Source: Pseudomonas sp. S04 (lineage in GTDB: Bacteria; Pseudomonadota; Gammaproteobacteria; Pseudomonadales; Pseudomonadaceae). Taken from it: a stretch of 64,000 nucleotides of DNA. Under the pieces are notes generated by a model. It was given only the letters and a program-made list of their open reading frames with translations. It ran no database searches and was not told the DNA's origin. Within the stretch, counting starts at the first letter, position 1. Every line of letters starts with the position of its first letter. The translations under genes and the position numbers were made by a program. The stretch covers positions 4,160,001-4,224,000 of the forward strand of contig NZ_CP019427.1 of NCBI RefSeq assembly GCF_009834545.1, given 5' to 3'. This document shows positions 61,375 through 64,000 of this stretch, in pieces.

Positions 61375-63766
61375 TCATCACGCCGTAGAGAAGACCCAGG
61401 CCGAACTGGCTGAACTGTTCGCCAAGGACCTGACCACCGGGGTCGGCCGTAGCGTCAAGCACGACAGCGCCGCCAAACACGTGTCCGGTGAAGCCCAGTA
61501 CATCGATGACCGGCTGGAGTTTCCCAATCAGCTGCACGTCTATGCACGCCTGTCGGACCGCGCCCACGCGAAAATCATCAGCATCGACACCCAGCCCTGC
61601 TACGCCTTCGAAGGCGTGCGCATTGCCATTACCCATGCAGACGTGCCGGGCCTGAAAGACATCGGGCCGCTGTTGCCGGGCGACCCGCTGCTGGCGATCG
61701 ATGACGTGCAATTCGTCGGTCAACCGGTGCTCGCCGTCGCGGCGAAAGACCTGGAAACCGCGCGCAAGGCCGCCATGGCCGCGATCATCGAATACGAAGA
61801 CCTGGAACCGGTGCTGGACGTGGTCGAAGCCCTGCGCAAACGCCACTTCGTACTCGACAGCCACACCCACCAGCGCGGCGACTCGGCCACTGCGCTGGCC
61901 ACCGCCGAGCATCGCATCCAGGGCACGCTGCACATTGGCGGCCAGGAACACTTCTACCTGGAAACCCAGATTTCCTCGGTGATGCCGACGGAAGATGGCG
62001 GCATGATCGTCTACTGCTCGACCCAGAACCCCACCGAAGTGCAGAAGCTGGTGGCCGAAGTCCTCGACGTGTCGATGAACAAGATCGTGGTCGACATGCG
62101 CCGCATGGGCGGCGGTTTCGGCGGCAAGGAAACCCAGGCCGCCAGCCCGGCGTGCCTGTGCGCGGTGATCGCCCACCTGACGGGCCAACCGACCAAGATG
62201 CGCCTGCCGCGGGTCGAAGACATGCTGATGACCGGCAAGCGCCACCCGTTCTACGTCGAGTACGACGTCGGCTTCGACAACAGCGGGCGCCTGCACGGTA
62301 TCGCCCTCGACCTGGCGGGCAACTGCGGTTGCTCGCCGGACCTGTCGGCCTCCATCGTCGACCGGGCGATGTTCCACTCCGACAACTCGTACTACCTGGG
62401 CGATGCGACCATCAATGGTCACCGCTGCAAGACCAACACCGCCTCGAACACCGCCTACCGTGGTTTCGGCGGCCCTCAGGGGATGGTCGCCATCGAAGAA
62501 GTGATGGACGCCATTGCCCGTCACCTGGGGCTCGACCCGCTGGCCGTGCGCAAGGCCAACTACTACGGCAAGACCGAGCGCAACGTCACCCACTACTACC
62601 AGACCGTCGAGCACAACATGCTCGAGGAAATGACCGCGGAACTGGAAGAAAGCAGCCAGTACGCCGAGCGTCGCGAAGCGATCCGCCGCTACAACGCCAA
62701 CAGCCCGATCCTGAAAAAGGGCCTGGCGCTGACCCCGGTGAAATTCGGCATTTCCTTCACTGCCAGCTTCCTCAACCAGGCGGGCGCACTGATCCACGTC
62801 TACACCGACGGCAGCATCCACCTCAACCATGGCGGCACCGAGATGGGCCAGGGCCTGAACATCAAGGTCGCGCAGGTGGTGGCCGAAGTGTTCCAGGTGG
62901 AAATCGATCGCGTACAAATCACCGCGACCAACACCGACAAGGTGCCGAACACCTCGCCGACCGCCGCCTCCAGCGGTGCCGACCTCAATGGCAAGGCGGC
63001 GCAGAATGCCGCAGAAATCATCAAGCAGCGCCTCGTGGAGTTCGCCGCGCGCAAGTATGAAGTCAGTGAAGCCGACGTGGAGTTCCACAACGGCCACGTG
63101 CGGATTCGGGATCACATCCTGACCTTCGAAGCGCTGATCCAGCAGGCGTATTTCGCTCAGGTCTCGCTGTCCAGCACCGGCTTCTACAAGACTCCGAAAA
63201 TCTTCTACGACCGCAGCCAGGCCCGTGGTCGGCCGTTCTACTACTTCGCCTTCGGTGCGGCCTGCTGCGAAGTGCTCATCGACACCCTGACCGGCGAATA
63301 CAAAATGCTGCGCACCGACATCCTGCATGATGTCGGCGCCTCGCTGAACCCGGCCATCGACATCGGCCAGGTCGAAGGCGGTTTCATCCAGGGCATGGGC
63401 TGGCTGACCATGGAAGAGCTGGTGTGGAACAACAAGGGCAAGCTGATGACCAACGGCCCGGCCAGCTACAAGATCCCGGCGGTGGCCGACATGCCGCTGG
63501 ACCTGCGGGTCAAGCTGGTGGAAAACCGCAAGAACCCGGAAGACACGGTGTTCCACTCCAAGGCCGTGGGCGAGCCGCCGTTCATGCTCGGCATCGCCGC
63601 CTGGTGTGCGATCAAGGACGCGGTGGCGAGCCTGGGCGACTACCGGCACCAACCAAGGATCGACGCACCGGCGACCCCGGAACGGGTGTTGTGGGGCTGT
63701 GAACAGATGCGCCAGTTGAAGGCGGTGAAGCCAGTCGAAACTGAGTCTGAGTTGGCTCCGCTTTGA
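61367..63766 (+). CDS. xdhB: Xanthine dehydrogenase, molybdopterin-binding subunit
   Basis: Large catalytic subunit of 799 residues. Molybdenum cofactor motifs are GGGFGGKETQAA, AYRGFGGPQGM and GGTEMGQGLN; the catalytic glutamate of the C-terminus is in KAVGEPPFMLGIA. It pairs with XdhA to give an (alpha-beta)2 type enzyme. Its ATG at 61367 lies within the end of xdhA, so translation is coupled. A REP pair follows before xdhC. Confidence 0.97.
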   Translation: MSNHHAVEKTQAELAELFAKDLTTGVGRSVKHDSAAKHVSGEAQYIDDRLEFPNQLHVYARLSDRAHAKIISIDTQPCYAFEGVRIAITHADVPGLKDIGPLLPGDPLLAIDDVQFVGQPVLAVAAKDLETARKAAMAAIIEYEDLEPVLDVVEALRKRHFVLDSHTHQRGDSATALATAEHRIQGTLHIGGQEHFYLETQISSVMPTEDGGMIVYCSTQNPTEVQKLVAEVLDVSMNKIVVDMRRMGGGFGGKETQAASPACLCAVIAHLTGQPTKMRLPRVEDMLMTGKRHPFYVEYDVGFDNSGRLHGIALDLAGNCGCSPDLSASIVDRAMFHSDNSYYLGDATINGHRCKTNTASNTAYRGFGGPQGMVAIEEVMDAIARHLGLDPLAVRKANYYGKTERNVTHYYQTVEHNMLEEMTAELEESSQYAERREAIRRYNANSPILKKGLALTPVKFGISFTASFLNQAGALIHVYTDGSIHLNHGGTEMGQGLNIKVAQVVAEVFQVEIDRVQITATNTDKVPNTSPTAASSGADLNGKAAQNAAEIIKQRLVEFAARKYEVSEADVEFHNGHVRIRDHILTFEALIQQAYFAQVSLSSTGFYKTPKIFYDRSQARGRPFYYFAFGAACCEVLIDTLTGEYKMLRTDILHDVGASLNPAIDIGQVEGGFIQGMGWLTMEELVWNNKGKLMTNGPASYKIPAVADMPLDLRVKLVENRKNPEDTVFHSKAVGEPPFMLGIAAWCAIKDAVASLGDYRHQPRIDAPATPERVLWGCEQMRQLKAVKPVETESELAPL

Positions 63767-63778
63767 GACTGCGTCGCG

Positions 63779-63870
63779 CCCTTCGCGGGCAAGCCCGCTC
63801 CCACAGGGTCATGTGCTGACTGATAGACCTGTACAGATCCAATGTGGGAGCGAGCTTGCTCGCGATAGCG
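63779..63870. repeat. REP element pair between xdhB and xdhC
   Basis: CTTCGCGGGCAAGCCCGCTC and, inverted, GTGGGAGCGAGCTTGCTCGC, about 50 bases apart. As in ccoHI, it sits inside an operon. Confidence 0.88.
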
Positions 63871-63901
63871 GACTAACAGACACACAGATGTCGAGGTGAA
63901 C

Positions 63902-64000
63902 ATGTACAACTGGATCGACGCCCTCGCCGACCTGCAATCCCAGGGCGAAGCCTGCGTCCTGGTGACCATCATCGAAGAGCTCGGCTCGACGCCGCGCAAC
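63902..64000 (+). CDS. xdhC: Xanthine dehydrogenase accessory protein XdhC (N-terminal fragment)
   Basis: Only the first 33 residues are in the window (MYNWIDALADLQSQGEACVL, then IEELGSTPRN). ELGSTPR is the conserved N-terminal motif of XdhC/CoxI proteins, which insert the sulfurated molybdenum cofactor into xanthine dehydrogenase. GAGGTGAAC precedes the ATG. It completes the xdhABC order. Confidence 0.9.
   Translation, partial: MYNWIDALADLQSQGEACVLVTIIEELGSTPRN

Noticed and set aside
61322..63652. 776-residue minus-strand open frame
   Set aside because: Antisense to xdhB; Val/His/Asp-rich shadow protein.

Overview
The window is a stretch of chromosome from a Pseudomonas, most likely of the P. 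fluorescens group. The evidence is high-GC coding sequence, protein sequences that read as close Pseudomonas orthologues, REP elements in many gaps (GTGGGAGCGGGCTTGCCCGCGA-type arms, shortened here), and blocks whose gene order I recall from P. aeruginosa: topA-DUF1653-fadA-fadB, tusA/rlmM/acnA/aer, two cbb3 oxidase operons with ccoGHIS, hemN, anr and apt, then recR-ybaB-dnaX-ffs-ligA-zipA-smc-xdh. The organism assignment is inference; no search was run.

Layout. 1-5.3 kb: the 5' part of topA, a DUF1653 protein and the fadBA beta-oxidation operon, followed by an unexplained terminator-tipped intergenic stretch that may be a small RNA. 5.3-10.6 kb: a membrane-anchored hypothetical protein, a universal stress protein, the ABC-F ATPase Uup and the lytic transglycosylase Slt. 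10.6-23 kb: a Fic protein with a short tandem repeat, an exporter ATPase, a small protein, pdxB, a MATE pump, tusA, rlmM, acnA and the aerotaxis receptor aer. 23-23.7 kb is a non-coding repeat block.

23.7-40.8 kb is the respiratory core. Two complete ccoNOQP operons encode cbb3-type cytochrome c oxidases. They are followed by ccoGHIS (copper delivery and assembly), a DsbD_2/SafE-like membrane protein, oxygen-independent hemN and the oxygen sensor anr. Candidate Anr boxes precede the first ccoN, ccoG and hemN, so regulator, oxidases, assembly factors and anaerobic heme synthesis form one low-oxygen module. Between the second ccoP and ccoG lies a low-GC islet with a small basic protein gene and what looks like a decayed gene.

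40.8-59 kb holds an acyl-CoA dehydrogenase, the recombination/replication genes recR, ybaB and dnaX, a solute-binding-like protein, a PAS-GGDEF-EAL protein, an XRE regulator, the 4.5S RNA gene ffs, a zinc metallopeptidase, ligA, zipA and smc. 59-64 kb is the purine catabolism locus: a GntR/FCD regulator reading into smc, a divergent promoter with three closely packed inverted repeats, and xdhA, xdhB and the start of xdhC.

Most of the window is conserved core genome. I did not find a convincing new defence or mobile system. The least explained places are the low-GC islet at 31.4-32.1 kb, the possible small RNA at 5.1-5.3 kb, the repeat block at 23.0-23.6 kb and the operator array at 59.8 kb. 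Positions of short sites come from hand counting and may be off by one or two bases.
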